Assembly: GCF_014648815.1 (NCBI RefSeq)
Contig: NZ_BMRV01000002.1
Location: 62,001 to 126,000 of the forward strand
From: Streptomyces flaveolus
GTDB taxonomy: Bacteria > Actinomycetota > Actinomycetes > Streptomycetales > Streptomycetaceae
DNA length: 64,000 nt
Reading direction: 5' to 3'
The position numbers and the translations under genes are program-made. The notes beneath the pieces were generated by a model, which was not told where the DNA came from, made no database searches, and saw only the letters and a list, made by a program, of their open reading frames with translations. Shown here piece by piece: positions 46,280 through 56,855 of the stretch (the first letter of the stretch is position 1; each line of letters starts with the position of its first letter).

Positions 46280-47503
46280 ATGACGGTCTCTCCCGTCGTG
46301 TCGTCGGATGCCGGATCGACGGATGCCGCAGCCATGGGTGCCGGGGCGACGGCCGCCGTGTCCGCGGACGCGGGCGGCGTCTCGATATCCGCGTTCGACG
46401 GATCCCGCGTGCGGGTCGTGCTGATGCTGGACATCCACGACGGCATGCAGCAGGAGTTCCTCCACGCCTACGAGCGCATCCGCCACCGGGTCGCGGCCGT
46501 GCCGGGACATGTCAGCGACCAGCTGTGCCAGTCCCTGGAGAACCCGACGCAGTGGCTGCTCACCAGCGAATGGGAGAGCGCGGCACCCTTCCTGGCGTGG
46601 GTCAACAGCGACGAGCACCTGACGGCCGTCGAGCCCTTGCAGGACTGCGTCCGAGACACCCGCTCCCTGCGCTACAGCGTGCTGCGGGAGACCACGGCCG
46701 ACGGTGCCGCGCCGTCCACCGCGGCCGGTGAGGCGCTGCGGGCCGCTCCCCGGGTGGGGGGCAACGTCGTCCGGCACGCCCTGACCTTCACCGTGCGGCC
46801 GGGCAGCGAGGCCAAGGTCGCCGAGCTGCTGTCCAACTACGCGTCCCCCGAGGCCCAGGTCGACGAGACCACCCGGCTGCTGCGCACCTCGCTCTTCATG
46901 CACGGCAACCGGATCGTGCGGGCCGTGGAGGTGCGGGGCGATCTGCAGACCGCGCTGCGCCATGTCGCCCGGCAGCCCGGGGTGCGGGCCGTCGAGGAGG
47001 CCCTCAACCCGTACCTGGAGCAGGACCGCGACCTGAACGACCCGCACTCCGCCCGCCGGTTCTTCACCCTGGCCGCGATGCCGGCCGTCCATCACGTGGC
47101 GTCCGCGACCGGGGCCGAGGCGCGCCCGCAGCGGTGTGCGCTGCTGTATCCGGTCCGGGCAGGCGCGGGGCCGGAACTCGCCCGGCTGCTGGCCCGGCAG
47201 GACGCGTCCGCCGTGTACACGCCGGACGGTCCGGTTCTCGCCGCCACCGTCTTCCACCGCGACGACCTAGTCGTACGGCTGGTCGACGTGGCCGGTGACC
47301 CGGACGAGGCGCCCGCGTTCGTCCTGGGGCTGCACGACCGCGCCGGGTCCGACGGTGCGGCCGGTGTCGCGGTGGCCGAGCGGCTGCTGGACATCGCCTC
47401 CGTCGGCATCGACGGGCCCCTGACGGACGCCGGCACGCTGTCGCGGCTGCTCGCGCGGGCCCGCATGACGCCGCTGACCGACCGGCGTTCGCTCCCCTCC
47501 TGA
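46280..47503 (+). CDS. whiE-ORFI: WhiE ORFI-like, SchA/CurD family protein
   Basis: 407 aa from ATG 46280. An N-terminal Ala/Gly/Ser-rich stretch leads to an ABM-like domain ([21 protein letters not shown] to [12 protein letters not shown]), a second similar segment ([23 protein letters not shown]), and the C-terminal SchA/CurD domain with a third repeat ([22 protein letters not shown]). All whiE-like spore-pigment clusters have this gene; its biochemical role is not settled, perhaps an oxygenase or a cyclase helper. First gene of the plus-strand operon. Confidence 0.9.
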   Translation: MTVSPVVSSDAGSTDAAAMGAGATAAVSADAGGVSISAFDGSRVRVVLMLDIHDGMQQEFLHAYERIRHRVAAVPGHVSDQLCQSLENPTQWLLTSEWESAAPFLAWVNSDEHLTAVEPLQDCVRDTRSLRYSVLRETTADGAAPSTAAGEALRAAPRVGGNVVRHALTFTVRPGSEAKVAELLSNYASPEAQVDETTRLLRTSLFMHGNRIVRAVEVRGDLQTALRHVARQPGVRAVEEALNPYLEQDRDLNDPHSARRFFTLAAMPAVHHVASATGAEARPQRCALLYPVRAGAGPELARLLARQDASAVYTPDGPVLAATVFHRDDLVVRLVDVAGDPDEAPAFVLGLHDRAGSDGAAGVAVAERLLDIASVGIDGPLTDAGTLSRLLARARMTPLTDRRSLPS

Positions 47504-47583
47504 TCCGTCGGCGCGCACCGGCCCGCCGGCCGGGCCGCGCTCCGTCCTCCCCCACCGCCTTCCGTCCTTCCGGAGTGACCGAC

Positions 47584-48051
47584 ATGACAGACCAGCAGGT
47601 ACGCATCGTCTCCCTCGGCGACATCGCGCCCAACACGCGCCGCGGCGGAGACCTCCGCGCCCTTCTCACGCCCACCACCGCCGGGTCGACCAGCGGTTTC
47701 ATGGGCGTGGCCATCGTGCAGCCCGGCGACCGCATCGCCGAGCACTACCACCCGTACTCCGAGGAGTTCGTGTACGTCACCGACGGCACCCTCGAGGTGG
47801 ACCTGGACGGGGCGCCGCACTCGCTCTCCGTCGGGCAGGGAGTGCTGATCCCGCAGAACGTGCGCCACCGCTTCCGCAACGTGGGCAGCGTGGAGGCGCG
47901 GATCGTGTTCCACCTGGGGCCGCTGGCCCCGCGGCCGGAGCTCGGCCACGTCGACACGGAGGACGCGGAGGGCAACGCCCTGCCGCACGAGGGCCACGCG
48001 GGGTGCGCCGGGCACGAGCGTCCCGCCGCCGCGGCCGAGGCGGTGTCATGA
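47584..48051 (+). CDS. whiE-ORFII: WhiE ORFII-like cupin
   Basis: 155 aa from ATG 47584 (CGGAG 8 bp upstream). Single cupin: motif 1 [18 protein letters not shown] with metal ligands His, His, Glu, and motif 2 [12 protein letters not shown] with the third His. It probably acts as a cyclase or oxygenase in pigment formation. A C-terminal His/Cys/Ala tail follows. Its TGA overlaps the KS-alpha ATG. Confidence 0.93.
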   Translation: MTDQQVRIVSLGDIAPNTRRGGDLRALLTPTTAGSTSGFMGVAIVQPGDRIAEHYHPYSEEFVYVTDGTLEVDLDGAPHSLSVGQGVLIPQNVRHRFRNVGSVEARIVFHLGPLAPRPELGHVDTEDAEGNALPHEGHAGCAGHERPAAAAEAVS

Positions 48052-49337
48052 CGCGGCGACGGGTCGCCGTCACGGGCATAGGCGTCGTCGCCCCCGGCGG
48101 GATCGGCGTGCCCCAGTTCTGGGGGCTGCTGTCCGACGGCCGTACGGCGACGCGGCGCATCTCCCTCTTCGATCCGGCCGGCCTGCGTTCCCAGATCGCC
48201 GCCGAGTGCGACTTCGACGCCTCCGCGCTCGGGCTGGACCTCGCCACCGTGCAGCGGTGCGACCGGTACGTGCAGTTCGCGCTCGTCGCCGCCGCCGAGG
48301 CGGTGCGCGACGCGGAGCTCGACCTCGGCCGGCTGGACCCGTGGCGGGCCGGTGCCACGCTGGGCACCGCGGTCGGCGGCACGACCCGGCTGGAGCACGA
48401 CTACGTCCTGGTCAGCGAGCGCGGCTCGCGGTGGGACGTGGACGAGCGGCAGGCCGAGCCGCATCTGGAGCGGGCCTTCACCCCGGCGACGCTCGCGTCG
48501 GCCGTGGCCGAGGAGTTCGGCGTCCACGGGCCGGTGCAGACCGTGTCCACCGGGTGCACGTCCGGGCTTGACGCGGTGGGGTACGCCTACCACGCCGTCG
48601 CCGAGGGACGTGTCGACGTGTGCCTGGCGGGCGCGGCGGACTCGCCGATCTCGCCGATCACCATGGCCTGCTTCGACGCCATCAAGGCGACCTCGCCGAA
48701 CAACGACGACCCGGCGCACGCCTCCCGGCCCTTCGACGCCGACCGCAACGGTTTCGTCATGGGCGAGGGTGCGGCGGTGCTGGTCCTGGAGGACCTGGAG
48801 CACGCCCGGGCCCGCGGCGCGGACGTGTACTGCGAGATCTCCGGCTACGCGACGTTCGGCAACGCGTACCACATGACGGGGCTCACCAAGGAGGGCCTGG
48901 AGATGGCGCGGGCCATCGACACGGCGCTCGACATGGCCCGGCTGCACGGCTCCTCGGTCGACTACGTCAACGCGCACGGTTCCGGCACCCAGCAGAACGA
49001 CCGGCACGAGACCGCGGCCGTCAAACGGTCGCTGGGCGAGCACGCCTACAAGACGCCGATGAGCTCGATCAAGTCCATGGTGGGCCACTCGCTCGGCGCG
49101 ATCGGCTCGATCGAGCTGGCCGCATGCGTGCTGGCGATGCACCACCAGGTGGTGCCGCCCACGGCCAACTACACGACCCCCGACCCCGAGTGCGACCTGG
49201 ACTACGTGCCGCGCGAGGCCCGGGAGCGTTCGCTTCGGCACGTGCTGTCGGTGGGCAGCGGCTTCGGCGGCTTCCAGTCCGCCGTCGTACTCAGCGGTTC
49301 CGGTTCTGGTTCCGGCACGGAAGGAGGGCCGCGATGA
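48048..49337 (+). CDS. whiE-ORFIII: Type II PKS ketosynthase alpha (WhiE ORFIII-like)
   Basis: 429 aa. Active-site Cys170 in [13 protein letters not shown], catalytic His in [12 protein letters not shown] and in [11 protein letters not shown]. It condenses malonyl-ACP into the spore-pigment polyketide with the KS-beta partner. ATGA overlaps on both sides (ORFII and KS-beta) ensure balanced translation. A short Ser/Gly repeat (SGSGSGSG) ends the protein. Confidence 0.97.
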   Translation: MTRRRVAVTGIGVVAPGGIGVPQFWGLLSDGRTATRRISLFDPAGLRSQIAAECDFDASALGLDLATVQRCDRYVQFALVAAAEAVRDAELDLGRLDPWRAGATLGTAVGGTTRLEHDYVLVSERGSRWDVDERQAEPHLERAFTPATLASAVAEEFGVHGPVQTVSTGCTSGLDAVGYAYHAVAEGRVDVCLAGAADSPISPITMACFDAIKATSPNNDDPAHASRPFDADRNGFVMGEGAAVLVLEDLEHARARGADVYCEISGYATFGNAYHMTGLTKEGLEMARAIDTALDMARLHGSSVDYVNAHGSGTQQNDRHETAAVKRSLGEHAYKTPMSSIKSMVGHSLGAIGSIELAACVLAMHHQVVPPTANYTTPDPECDLDYVPREARERSLRHVLSVGSGFGGFQSAVVLSGSGSGSGTEGGPR

Positions 49338-50581
49338 GCGGACGACAACGGCCCCGGCGGGCGGTCGTCACCGGCCTCGGCGTGGTGTCCCCGCACGGCA
49401 TCGGGGCGGAGGCGCACTGGAAAGCCGTCGCGGACGGCACCAGCAGCCTCGGGCCCGTCACCCGGGAGGGCTGCGAGAACCTGCCGCTGCGGGTGGCGGG
49501 CGAGGTGCGCGGCTTCGACCCGTCGGAGCTGATCGAGGAGCGGTATCTCGTCCAGACCGACCGGTTCACGCACTTCGCGCTGACCGCCGCGCAGCTCGCG
49601 CTCACCGACGCGCGGTTCGGCCGTGCCGACGTCGAGTCGCCGTACTCGGTGGGCGTGGTCACCGCGGCCGGTTCGGGCGGCGGCGAGTTCGGGCAGCGGG
49701 AGCTGCAGAACCTGTGGGGCCAGGGGTCGCGGTACGTCGGCCCGTACCAGTCGATCGCCTGGTTCTACGCGGCCAGCACGGGCCAGATCTCCATCAGCAA
49801 CGACTTCAAGGGCCCGTGCGGTGTCGTCGCCGCCGACGAGGCGGGCGGTCTGGACGCCCTGGCGCACGCGGCGCTGGCCGTGCGGAACGGTACCGACACG
49901 GTGGTGTGCGGCGCGACGGAGGCGCCGCTCGCCCCGTACTCGATCGTCTGCCAGCTCGGTTACCCCGAGCTGAGCCGGGCCACCGAGGCGGACCGCGCCT
50001 ACCGCCCGTTCACGCAGGCGGCCTGCGGTTTCGCACCGGCCGAGGGCGGGGCGATGCTCCTGCTGGAGGAGGAGGGCGCGGCGCGCGAGCGCGGGGCCGA
50101 CACGCGGGCGACGGTGGCCGGGCACGCGGCGACCTTCACCGGCGCCTCCCGCTGGGAGGAGTCGCGGGCCGGGCTGGCGCGGGCGATCGAGGGCGCGCTG
50201 GCGGAGGCCGGCTGCCGGCCCGAGGAGGTGGACGTGGTGTTCGCGGACGCCCTCGGGGTGCCGGAGGCGGACCGGGCCGAGGCCCTCGCGCTCGCCGACG
50301 CCCTCGGGCCGCACGCACGGCGGGTGCCGGTCACCGCGCCCAAGACCGGGACCGGGCGGGCGTACTGCGCGGCGCCGGTGCTGGACGTGGCGACCGCGGT
50401 GCTCGCCATGGAGCACGGGCTGATCCCGCCCACGCCGAACGTGTACGACGTCTGCCACGACCTGGACCTGGTGGCCGGCCGGGCCCGTCCCGCGGAGTCG
50501 CGCACGGCCCTGGTCCTCGGCCGGGGGCTCATGGGCTGCAACTCCGCGCTGGTCCTGCGCCAGGGCGCGCCCACCGCCTGA
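49334..50581 (+). CDS. whiE-ORFIV: Type II PKS chain-length factor, ketosynthase beta (WhiE ORFIV-like)
   Basis: 415 aa. The KS fold is complete, but the active-site Cys position is Glu169 in [13 protein letters not shown]; most chain-length factors have Gln there. It sets chain length and decarboxylates the malonyl starter. ATG overlaps the KS-alpha stop. The end reads [14 protein letters not shown], typical of this family. Confidence 0.96.
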   Translation: MSGRQRPRRAVVTGLGVVSPHGIGAEAHWKAVADGTSSLGPVTREGCENLPLRVAGEVRGFDPSELIEERYLVQTDRFTHFALTAAQLALTDARFGRADVESPYSVGVVTAAGSGGGEFGQRELQNLWGQGSRYVGPYQSIAWFYAASTGQISISNDFKGPCGVVAADEAGGLDALAHAALAVRNGTDTVVCGATEAPLAPYSIVCQLGYPELSRATEADRAYRPFTQAACGFAPAEGGAMLLLEEEGAARERGADTRATVAGHAATFTGASRWEESRAGLARAIEGALAEAGCRPEEVDVVFADALGVPEADRAEALALADALGPHARRVPVTAPKTGTGRAYCAAPVLDVATAVLAMEHGLIPPTPNVYDVCHDLDLVAGRARPAESRTALVLGRGLMGCNSALVLRQGAPTA

Positions 50582-50679
50582 GCACCGGCCGGCCCCGTAC
50601 CGCCCCTCCCGAGCCATCACCATCCCGAGCGGGCGCCGCCTCCCGGTGGGCGCCGATCCGAGTGAAGGAGCACCTCCGC

Positions 50680-51430
<751 letters not shown>

Positions 51431-51478
51431 TCCCGTCGAACCACAGTGCCGACTGGCACCGACGAAGGGCACCTCCCC

Positions 51479-51814
51479 ATGCACCACACCCTGATCGTCG
51501 CCCGGATGGCACCGGGCGCGGCACCGGACATCGCGAAGGTGTTCGCCGAGTCCGACCGCGGCGAGCTGCCCCATCTGGTGGGCGTCAACCGGCGCCGTCT
51601 CTTCGAGTTCGGTGACGGTGTGTACCTGCACCTCATCGAGAGCGACGACGACCCGGCTCCCGCCATCGGCAGGCTGACCGGGCATCCGGAGTTCCGGCTG
51701 GTCAGCGAGCGGCTCGAGCCGTACGTGTCGGCGTACGACCCGGCGACCTGGCGCAGTCCCAAGGACGCGATGGCGCGCTGCTTCTACACCTGGGACCGGA
51801 CCACCGCCGGCTGA
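51479..51814 (+). CDS. whiE-ORFVII: Polyketide cyclase (WhiE ORFVII-like, TcmI family)
   Basis: 111 aa from ATG 51479, with GAAGGG upstream. TcmI-type ferredoxin-like fold: HTLIVARMAPGAAPDIAKVF, then LFEFGDGVYLHLIE and AMARCFYTWD at the end. It closes later rings of the pigment chain. Last gene of the cluster, followed by a strong terminator. Confidence 0.93.
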   Translation: MHHTLIVARMAPGAAPDIAKVFAESDRGELPHLVGVNRRRLFEFGDGVYLHLIESDDDPAPAIGRLTGHPEFRLVSERLEPYVSAYDPATWRSPKDAMARCFYTWDRTTAG

Positions 51815-51834
51815 CGCCGGTCCGCCGCCCGCGA

Positions 51835-51871
51835 CGTCGGGGCCGCCCGCCTTCCGCGGGCGGCCCCGACG
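51835..51871 (+). terminator. 16-bp perfect stem-loop ending the whiE-type operon
   Basis: CGTCGGGGCCGCCCGC (51835-51850) pairs with 51856-51871 around a 5-nt loop, 21 bp after the ORFVII stop. Confidence 0.9.
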
Positions 51872-52025
51872 CGCTCCGGTCGCCGTCACGGCACGCGGCC
51901 CGCGCGGACCGTCGACGACCGCGACGGCGACCACCTGGGCGGACCCGCGATTCCCTGACCACGGCCGGCCCCGCCGGTGGGCGGTTCGCGGGACAGCCGG
52001 CGGGGCGAGGGGTGATGATCCCTCC

Positions 52026-52460
52026 ATGACCACCACACCCTCCTTCGACCCGCGCACCCTGCTGGCGGCGAGCCGGCTCGGCGTGCTCGCGACGATCAAG
52101 GCGGACGGCCGCCCGCAGCTGTCCCCCGTCTCCCCGTCCTACGACCCCGAGGCCGGCGTCATCCGCGTCTCGACCCGCGAGAGCCTGGCCAAGACCGCCA
52201 ACCTGCGCCGGGACCCGCGGGCCGCGCTGGAGGTGACCGCCCCGGACGGCAGGTCCTGGGCCACCGCCGAGGGCACGGCGACCCTGACCGGGCCGGGCAC
52301 CGACCCGCACGGCCCGGAGGTCGAGGCGCTCGTGGAGTACTACCGGGCGGCCGCCGGGGAGCACCCGGACTGGGACGAGTACCGGGCGGTCATGGTGTCC
52401 GACCGCCGGGTGCTGGTGACGATCACCGTCGACCGGGTGTACGGGGCGAATCTCGGCTGA
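52026..52460 (+). CDS. PPOX-class F420-dependent flavin/deazaflavin protein
   Basis: 144 aa split beta-barrel: LGVLATIKADGRPQLSPVSPSYDPE, then RVSTRESLAKTANLRRDPRAALEVT, and VTITVDRVYGANLG at the end. The family uses F420 or FMN for small redox reactions. It stands alone downstream of the whiE-type terminator. An ATG at 52026 starts the protein; RBS is weak (GAGGGGTG). Confidence 0.9.
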   Translation: MTTTPSFDPRTLLAASRLGVLATIKADGRPQLSPVSPSYDPEAGVIRVSTRESLAKTANLRRDPRAALEVTAPDGRSWATAEGTATLTGPGTDPHGPEVEALVEYYRAAAGEHPDWDEYRAVMVSDRRVLVTITVDRVYGANLG

Positions 52461-52571
52461 GCGGGACCGGGGTCGGGGCCGGCCCAAGTTTTGTGCCGGA
52501 GCGGTGATCGATCCGCGCGCCGTTTGCGTACCTCCTGGCGTACGAGTCCCACGCGTCGCCCTGGAGGCATC

Positions 52572-53318
52572 ATGCGGCTGTCCCGCGGCAGGATCGGCGT
52601 CGTCGTCCTGCTCGGTGCGATGACCCTGACCCTCACCGCGCTGGCCTTCCCGGCCGTGCTCGGTCTGGAGAAGCCCGACGGCAATCAGGACCGCGTCGTC
52701 GCGAGCACGAAGTACGGGCCGCTCACCGAGGCCGACCGCGACTTCGTCGTCAAGGTCCGCTCCGCCGGGCTGTGGGAGTACCCGCTGGGCGAGATGGCCA
52801 TGCGGCGCGGCACGACCAAGGAGATGAGGACGGCCGGCGAGCACCTGGTCGTCGGGCACGCCGGCCTCGACGCGATGTGCCGCGAGATCGCCCCCGAGCT
52901 GGGCATCACCCTGCCCAACCTGGCCTCCCCGCAGCAGCAGGGCTTCGTGGCGACCGTCGATGCCAAGAGCGGCAGGGAGTTCGACTCCTCGGCGGTCAAC
53001 ATCATGCGGGTGACCCACGGTCAGATCTTCCCGGCCATCGCCAAGATCCGGGCCACCACCAAGAACACGCTCGTGCGGCAGCTGGCCGACCTGGCCAACG
53101 ACACCGTGCTGGACCACATCACGGTGCTGGAGAAGACCGGACTGGTGGAGTACGACCAGGTCACCTTCCAGCAGACCGGCCCGGCGAAGCTCCCGAAGGA
53201 GAAGGTCACCCCGCCCCCGCCCCAGCCGGGAGAGCGGGTGCTGGTGCTCAGGCCGCGCCCCGACCTGAACGTGAACACGGCCTCGCCGACGCCGACGCCG
53301 TCACCGGCGGCTCCCTGA
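52572..53318 (+). CDS. DUF4142 secreted/membrane-anchored protein
   Basis: 248 aa from ATG 52572 (GGAGG 4 bp upstream). An N-terminal helix (RIGVVVLLGAMTLTLTALAF) is followed by a four-helix DUF4142 domain (LTEADRDFVVKVRSAGLWEYPLGEMAM, LVVGHAGLDAMCREIAPELG), ferritin-like in pattern. The tail is Pro-rich and ends SPTPTPSPAAP. Function unknown. Confidence 0.88.
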   Translation: MRLSRGRIGVVVLLGAMTLTLTALAFPAVLGLEKPDGNQDRVVASTKYGPLTEADRDFVVKVRSAGLWEYPLGEMAMRRGTTKEMRTAGEHLVVGHAGLDAMCREIAPELGITLPNLASPQQQGFVATVDAKSGREFDSSAVNIMRVTHGQIFPAIAKIRATTKNTLVRQLADLANDTVLDHITVLEKTGLVEYDQVTFQQTGPAKLPKEKVTPPPPQPGERVLVLRPRPDLNVNTASPTPTPSPAAP

Positions 53319-53334
53319 GGCGCTCCACGGGAAC

Positions 53335-53379
53335 GGCGGGGGGAATCAGGCGCCGGGGGGCGCCGTGATTCCCGCCGCC
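53335..53379 (+). terminator. Long stem-loop after the DUF4142 gene
   Basis: A 14-bp stem with one mismatch (53335-53348 with 53366-53379) surrounds an inner GGCGCC-GGGG-GGCGCC hairpin. It begins 17 bp past the stop. Confidence 0.85.
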
Positions 53380-53586
53380 CGCCTCGCTGAGGGCGGTGAG
53401 CGCCTGGACGATTGCCGCCCGCTTCCTGCCGACCGAGACCGGTGCCGCCATGATGGCCGGGTGCGCGCGGCGGCACCCGGGAACGGCCCGGTGTCTGTGC
53501 GCGTTCATGGGGTTGGCGGTGGAGGGCGGCGAGGCGTCGTTCCGCGGGGCGGGGGCGTACTCGGCGGGACCGGGAAGAGGGGGACC

Positions 53587-54345
53587 ATGGCGGCATCCGA
53601 ACCGGGCGGCGGCGCCACGCCGGAGGGGCGGGACGGTACGCCGTCCGTGCCCGAGGAGGTCTGGCGCAAGTTCCTCGCGGACAGTGAGCGGGCCATCCGC
53701 GCCACCGCCCCGAGAGAACCGTCCGCCCGGGAGCGGGCCCAGGGCCACCGCCCCCGCCCTCCGGCCACGGGCCCTGCGCGGGACGGACACCGGGAACCGG
53801 GCCCGGGGACCGGCGCGCTCCCCGGCTCCGGGGACGCGCATCCGGCGGAGCCACACCCGGGCGCGGACACCGACGCGTTCTCGGGGACCGACGCGTTCCC
53901 CGGCTCGGACGCGCGTCCCTCGCCGGGCCTTCGCCCGGGTGCGTACCCGCGTCCGCGCCCCCGCCCCGGAGGGGTGCGCCCTGGGTCGGGGGCGTCGCCG
54001 GGCGGGGAGGGGGTGGACGCGGTCGGTGACCTCTGGTGTCCGCAGGAGCCGTGGGCCGGTCCGGCGTGGCATGAGCTGGACGGCCGTGCCCGGCTCCGGC
54101 GGGTCGGACGGGTGGTCGGCACGGCGGCCGCGGTGGCCCTCGCGCTCACGGCGTGGTCGCAGCTGTCCACCGGCCCCGGCACCCCCGTCCGAGGACCCGG
54201 CGACACCATCGGCCGACGTCTGGAGGAGACGGCCCTGCCCACCGCCGCCTCCCCGGCACCCGGCGCCTCCGCGAGCCCCGCGGCCTTCCGGCCCCTTCCG
54301 TCCGCCGTTCCCCGGGCGTCCGCCTCCACCCTCACGATCGGCTGA
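53587..54345 (+). CDS. Proline-rich protein with C-terminal transmembrane helix
   Basis: 252 aa from ATG 53587 (GAAGAGGGGG upstream). A short acidic/basic N-terminal segment (VPEEVWRKFLADSERAIR) is followed by a long Pro/Gly/Arg-rich region, then WCPQEPWAGPAWHELDGRARLRRVGR and a single hydrophobic helix (VVGTAAAVALALTAW) near residue 190. The last 30 residues (Pro/Ala/Ser) are encoded by the first copy of a 110-bp tandem repeat. No family recognised. Confidence 0.7.
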   Translation: MAASEPGGGATPEGRDGTPSVPEEVWRKFLADSERAIRATAPREPSARERAQGHRPRPPATGPARDGHREPGPGTGALPGSGDAHPAEPHPGADTDAFSGTDAFPGSDARPSPGLRPGAYPRPRPRPGGVRPGSGASPGGEGVDAVGDLWCPQEPWAGPAWHELDGRARLRRVGRVVGTAAAVALALTAWSQLSTGPGTPVRGPGDTIGRRLEETALPTAASPAPGASASPAAFRPLPSAVPRASASTLTIG

Positions 54346-54588
54346 GCGACGGCGCCACCGCCCGGGTGACCCGGCGCCGCCGCGGTGCCTTCGAGCCCGT
54401 ACCGTCCGCCGCTCCCCGGGCGTCCGTCCGTCTCCACCCTGACGATCGACTGAGCGTCCACGTCACCGGCCGAGTGACACCCGCGCCTCCGCGAGCCCGC
54501 GGCTTTCGAGCCCGTACCGTCCGCCGATCCCCGAGCCCCGCCTCCACCTGGACGATCCCTGAGCGTCCACGTCACCGGCCGGGCGGTG
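54261..54588. repeat. Three degenerate tandem copies of about 110 bp, including a stop codon
   Basis: Copies: 54261-54371, 54372-54480, 54481-54588. Each contains CCTTC or CTTTC near the start, CCGTCCGCCG, CTCCACC, a GACGATC-type segment and then CTGAGCG. Copy 1 is the 3' end of the proline-rich gene with its TGA stop; copies 2 and 3 repeat that end outside the gene. The rest, to 54796, is gene-free and GC-rich. Confidence 0.85.
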
Positions 54589-54796
54589 CCCCGCGACCCG
54601 CGTCCCTGGACCGACCCGACGCTCCGCACCGGAACCCGCCCCGGCGCAGCGCCGCGCGCCGGCACCGGCGGGCCAGTGCCCGCACCAGCACCCGTGCCGG
54701 CGCCTGTGCGGCATCCGGCCAACACCCCGCACCGCCACCCGGACCGTCACCCGCCCGCGCCCCCAGACCCGCGGCCGGCCACCGCCTCCCGTGGAG

Positions 54797-55837
54797 TCAC
54801 GCGCTGCGTCTGCGGGAGGCCGTCTTCTTCGCGGTGCTCTTCGAGGCCGTGTTCTTGGCCGTCGCCTTCTTCGCCGTGCTCCTGGTCGCCGTCTTCTTCC
54901 CCGACCCCGCGGCCGTCGACTTCTTCGTGGAGGCCGCCGTCTTCTTCGCCGCCGTCTTCTTCGCCGCCGTCGACGTGGACTTCTTGCCGCCGGTCTCCTT
55001 CGGCGTGCGGGGCGCCGCCGTCTTGGGCAGCGTCCTGACCTCGGCCTCCTCCCCCTCCTCGCCCCGGGACTCGCGCGCCGCCCGCACGCTGTTCTCCAGG
55101 GCGGCCATGAGGTCCAGCACCTTGCCGGACCGCGCCGGCTCCGGGCTCTCCGGGGGCGCCTCGCCGGCGGCCTTCGCGGCGATGACCTCCTCCAGTGCCT
55201 CGCGGTACTCGTCGTGCAGGTCGTCCAGGTCGATCTCGCCGAGCGTGTCCATCAGGGCGTCCGCGAGGTCCAGCTCCTGGTCGCGGACCGTGACGTTCGT
55301 GTCCGGGGCGACGCCCTCGGGGGCGCGCACCTCGTCCGGCCACAGCAGACCGTGCATCGCGATGGCCTCGCCGACGACCCGCAGCATGCCCAGGCGCTCA
55401 CGGCCGCGCAGCGCGTACTTGGCGATGGCGACCCGGTTGCTGCGCTTGAGCGCCTCGCGCAGCAGGGTGTACGGCTTGGCGGCGGGGGCGCCGCTCGCCG
55501 CGAGGTAGTACGCGGCGTCCAGCTGGAGCGGGTCGATGCGCTCCTCGGGCACGAAGGCCACGATCTCGATCGTCCGCGCGGTCGGGATCGGCAGGTGGGA
55601 CAGGTCGTCGTCGGTGATGGGGATCATCGAGCCGTCCGCGTCCTCGTAGGCCTTGCCGATCTCGCCCTGGGTGACCTCGCGGTCCTCCAGCTCGCAGACC
55701 TTGCGGTACCGGATCCGGCCGCCGTCCTCGGTGTGGATCTGGCGGAAGGAGATCGCGTGGCTCTCGGTCGCGTTCACCAGCTTGATCGGGATGCTGACCA
55801 GGCCGAAGGAGATGGCGCCGTTCCAGATGGACCTCAC
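54797..55837 (-). CDS. ku: NHEJ protein Ku
   Basis: 346 aa from GTG 55837 (VRSIWNGAISFGLVSIPIKL), GGAAGG upstream. Ku core beta-barrel to about residue 260, then a 75-residue Lys/Ala/Thr/Ser tail (TAAKKTAAKKTAASTKKS), which in bacterial Ku binds DNA. It threads on broken DNA ends and recruits LigD. Divergent from the LigD-type polymerase gene, 67 bp apart, so probably coregulated from one short region. Confidence 0.95.
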   Translation of the reverse strand: MRSIWNGAISFGLVSIPIKLVNATESHAISFRQIHTEDGGRIRYRKVCELEDREVTQGEIGKAYEDADGSMIPITDDDLSHLPIPTARTIEIVAFVPEERIDPLQLDAAYYLAASGAPAAKPYTLLREALKRSNRVAIAKYALRGRERLGMLRVVGEAIAMHGLLWPDEVRAPEGVAPDTNVTVRDQELDLADALMDTLGEIDLDDLHDEYREALEEVIAAKAAGEAPPESPEPARSGKVLDLMAALENSVRAARESRGEEGEEAEVRTLPKTAAPRTPKETGGKKSTSTAAKKTAAKKTAASTKKSTAAGSGKKTATRSTAKKATAKNTASKSTAKKTASRRRSA

Positions 55838-55904
55838 GTGCAGCACCCTTCCGATCACTTGCCACGTTGGGCGGTTTGTCCGTGTTTCATGAGATTCTCA
55901 TCGT

Positions 55905-56786
55905 ATGGCGCCTATCACGGAGGTGGAGGGGCGGCGGGTGGCCCTCAGCAACCTGGAGAAGGTGCTGTATCCGGCGACCGGCCTCACCAAGGGCGAGCTG
56001 CTGCACTACTACGCGACGACGGCCGAGGTGCTGCTGCCGCACCTGCGGGACCGCCCGGTGTCCTTCCTGCGGTACCCGGACGGACCGGACGGCCAGCTGT
56101 TCTTCACCAAGAACGTGCCGCCGGGTACGCCCGACTGGGTCACCACCGCCGAGGTGCCCCGGTCGGAGGGGCCGGCCCGGATGGTGCTGGTGCAGGACCT
56201 GGCGAGCCTGATGTGGGCGGCGAACCTGGTGACCGAGTTCCACACGCACCAGTGGACCGCGGACGATCCCGGCGAGGCCGACCGGCTGGTGTTCGACCTG
56301 GACCCCGGGCCGCCCGCGACCGTGGTGCACTGCTGCGAGGTCGCGCTGTGGCTGCGGGACCGGCTGGCGGCGGACGGGCTGGAGGCGTACGCCAAGACGT
56401 CCGGCGCGAAGGGGCTGCACCTGCTGGCCGGGGTGCGCGGGTCGTCGTCCGAGCGGGTGTCGGAGTACGCGAAGGCGCTGGCCGTGGAGGCGGAGCGGGC
56501 CCTGCCGCGGCTGGTGGTGCACCGGATGACGCGCAGCCTGCGCCCCGGGAAGGTGTTCGTGGACTGGAGCCAGAACGCCGCGCGCAAGACGACCGCCGCG
56601 CCGTACACGATGCGGGCCCGCACCGAACCGGCCGTCTCCACGCCGGTGACGTGGGAGGAGGTGGCCGCGTGCCGGCGGGCGGAGCAGCTGGTGTTCCGGG
56701 CGGGGGACCTCGGGCCGCGGGTGCAGGACTACGGCGACCTGCTGGCACCTCTGTTCGACCGGCGGCGTTCGGCACCGCTGCCCTGA
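55905..56786 (+). CDS. LigD-type NHEJ polymerase/primase domain protein
   Basis: 293 aa stand-alone polymerase domain: ALSNLEKVLYPATGLTKGELL at the start, FFTKNVPPGTPDWV, metal-binding Asp131 and Asp133 in FDLDPG, and FVDWSQNAARKTTAAPY later. It fills gaps with ribonucleotides at Ku-bound ends. No ligase or phosphoesterase domain; those must be elsewhere. Paired with ku. Confidence 0.95.
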   Translation: MAPITEVEGRRVALSNLEKVLYPATGLTKGELLHYYATTAEVLLPHLRDRPVSFLRYPDGPDGQLFFTKNVPPGTPDWVTTAEVPRSEGPARMVLVQDLASLMWAANLVTEFHTHQWTADDPGEADRLVFDLDPGPPATVVHCCEVALWLRDRLAADGLEAYAKTSGAKGLHLLAGVRGSSSERVSEYAKALAVEAERALPRLVVHRMTRSLRPGKVFVDWSQNAARKTTAAPYTMRARTEPAVSTPVTWEEVAACRRAEQLVFRAGDLGPRVQDYGDLLAPLFDRRRSAPLP

Positions 56787-56855
56787 CGGTTCCCGGGCCC
56801 GGCCCGACGCAGGACCGTCACATCCGCGTTCCCGCCGCCGTTCCGATGCCGGACG

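Noticed and set aside
53505..54725. 400-codon minus-strand frame in the repeat region
   Set aside because: Gly/Ala/Arg low-complexity shadow of the proline-rich gene and the tandem repeats.
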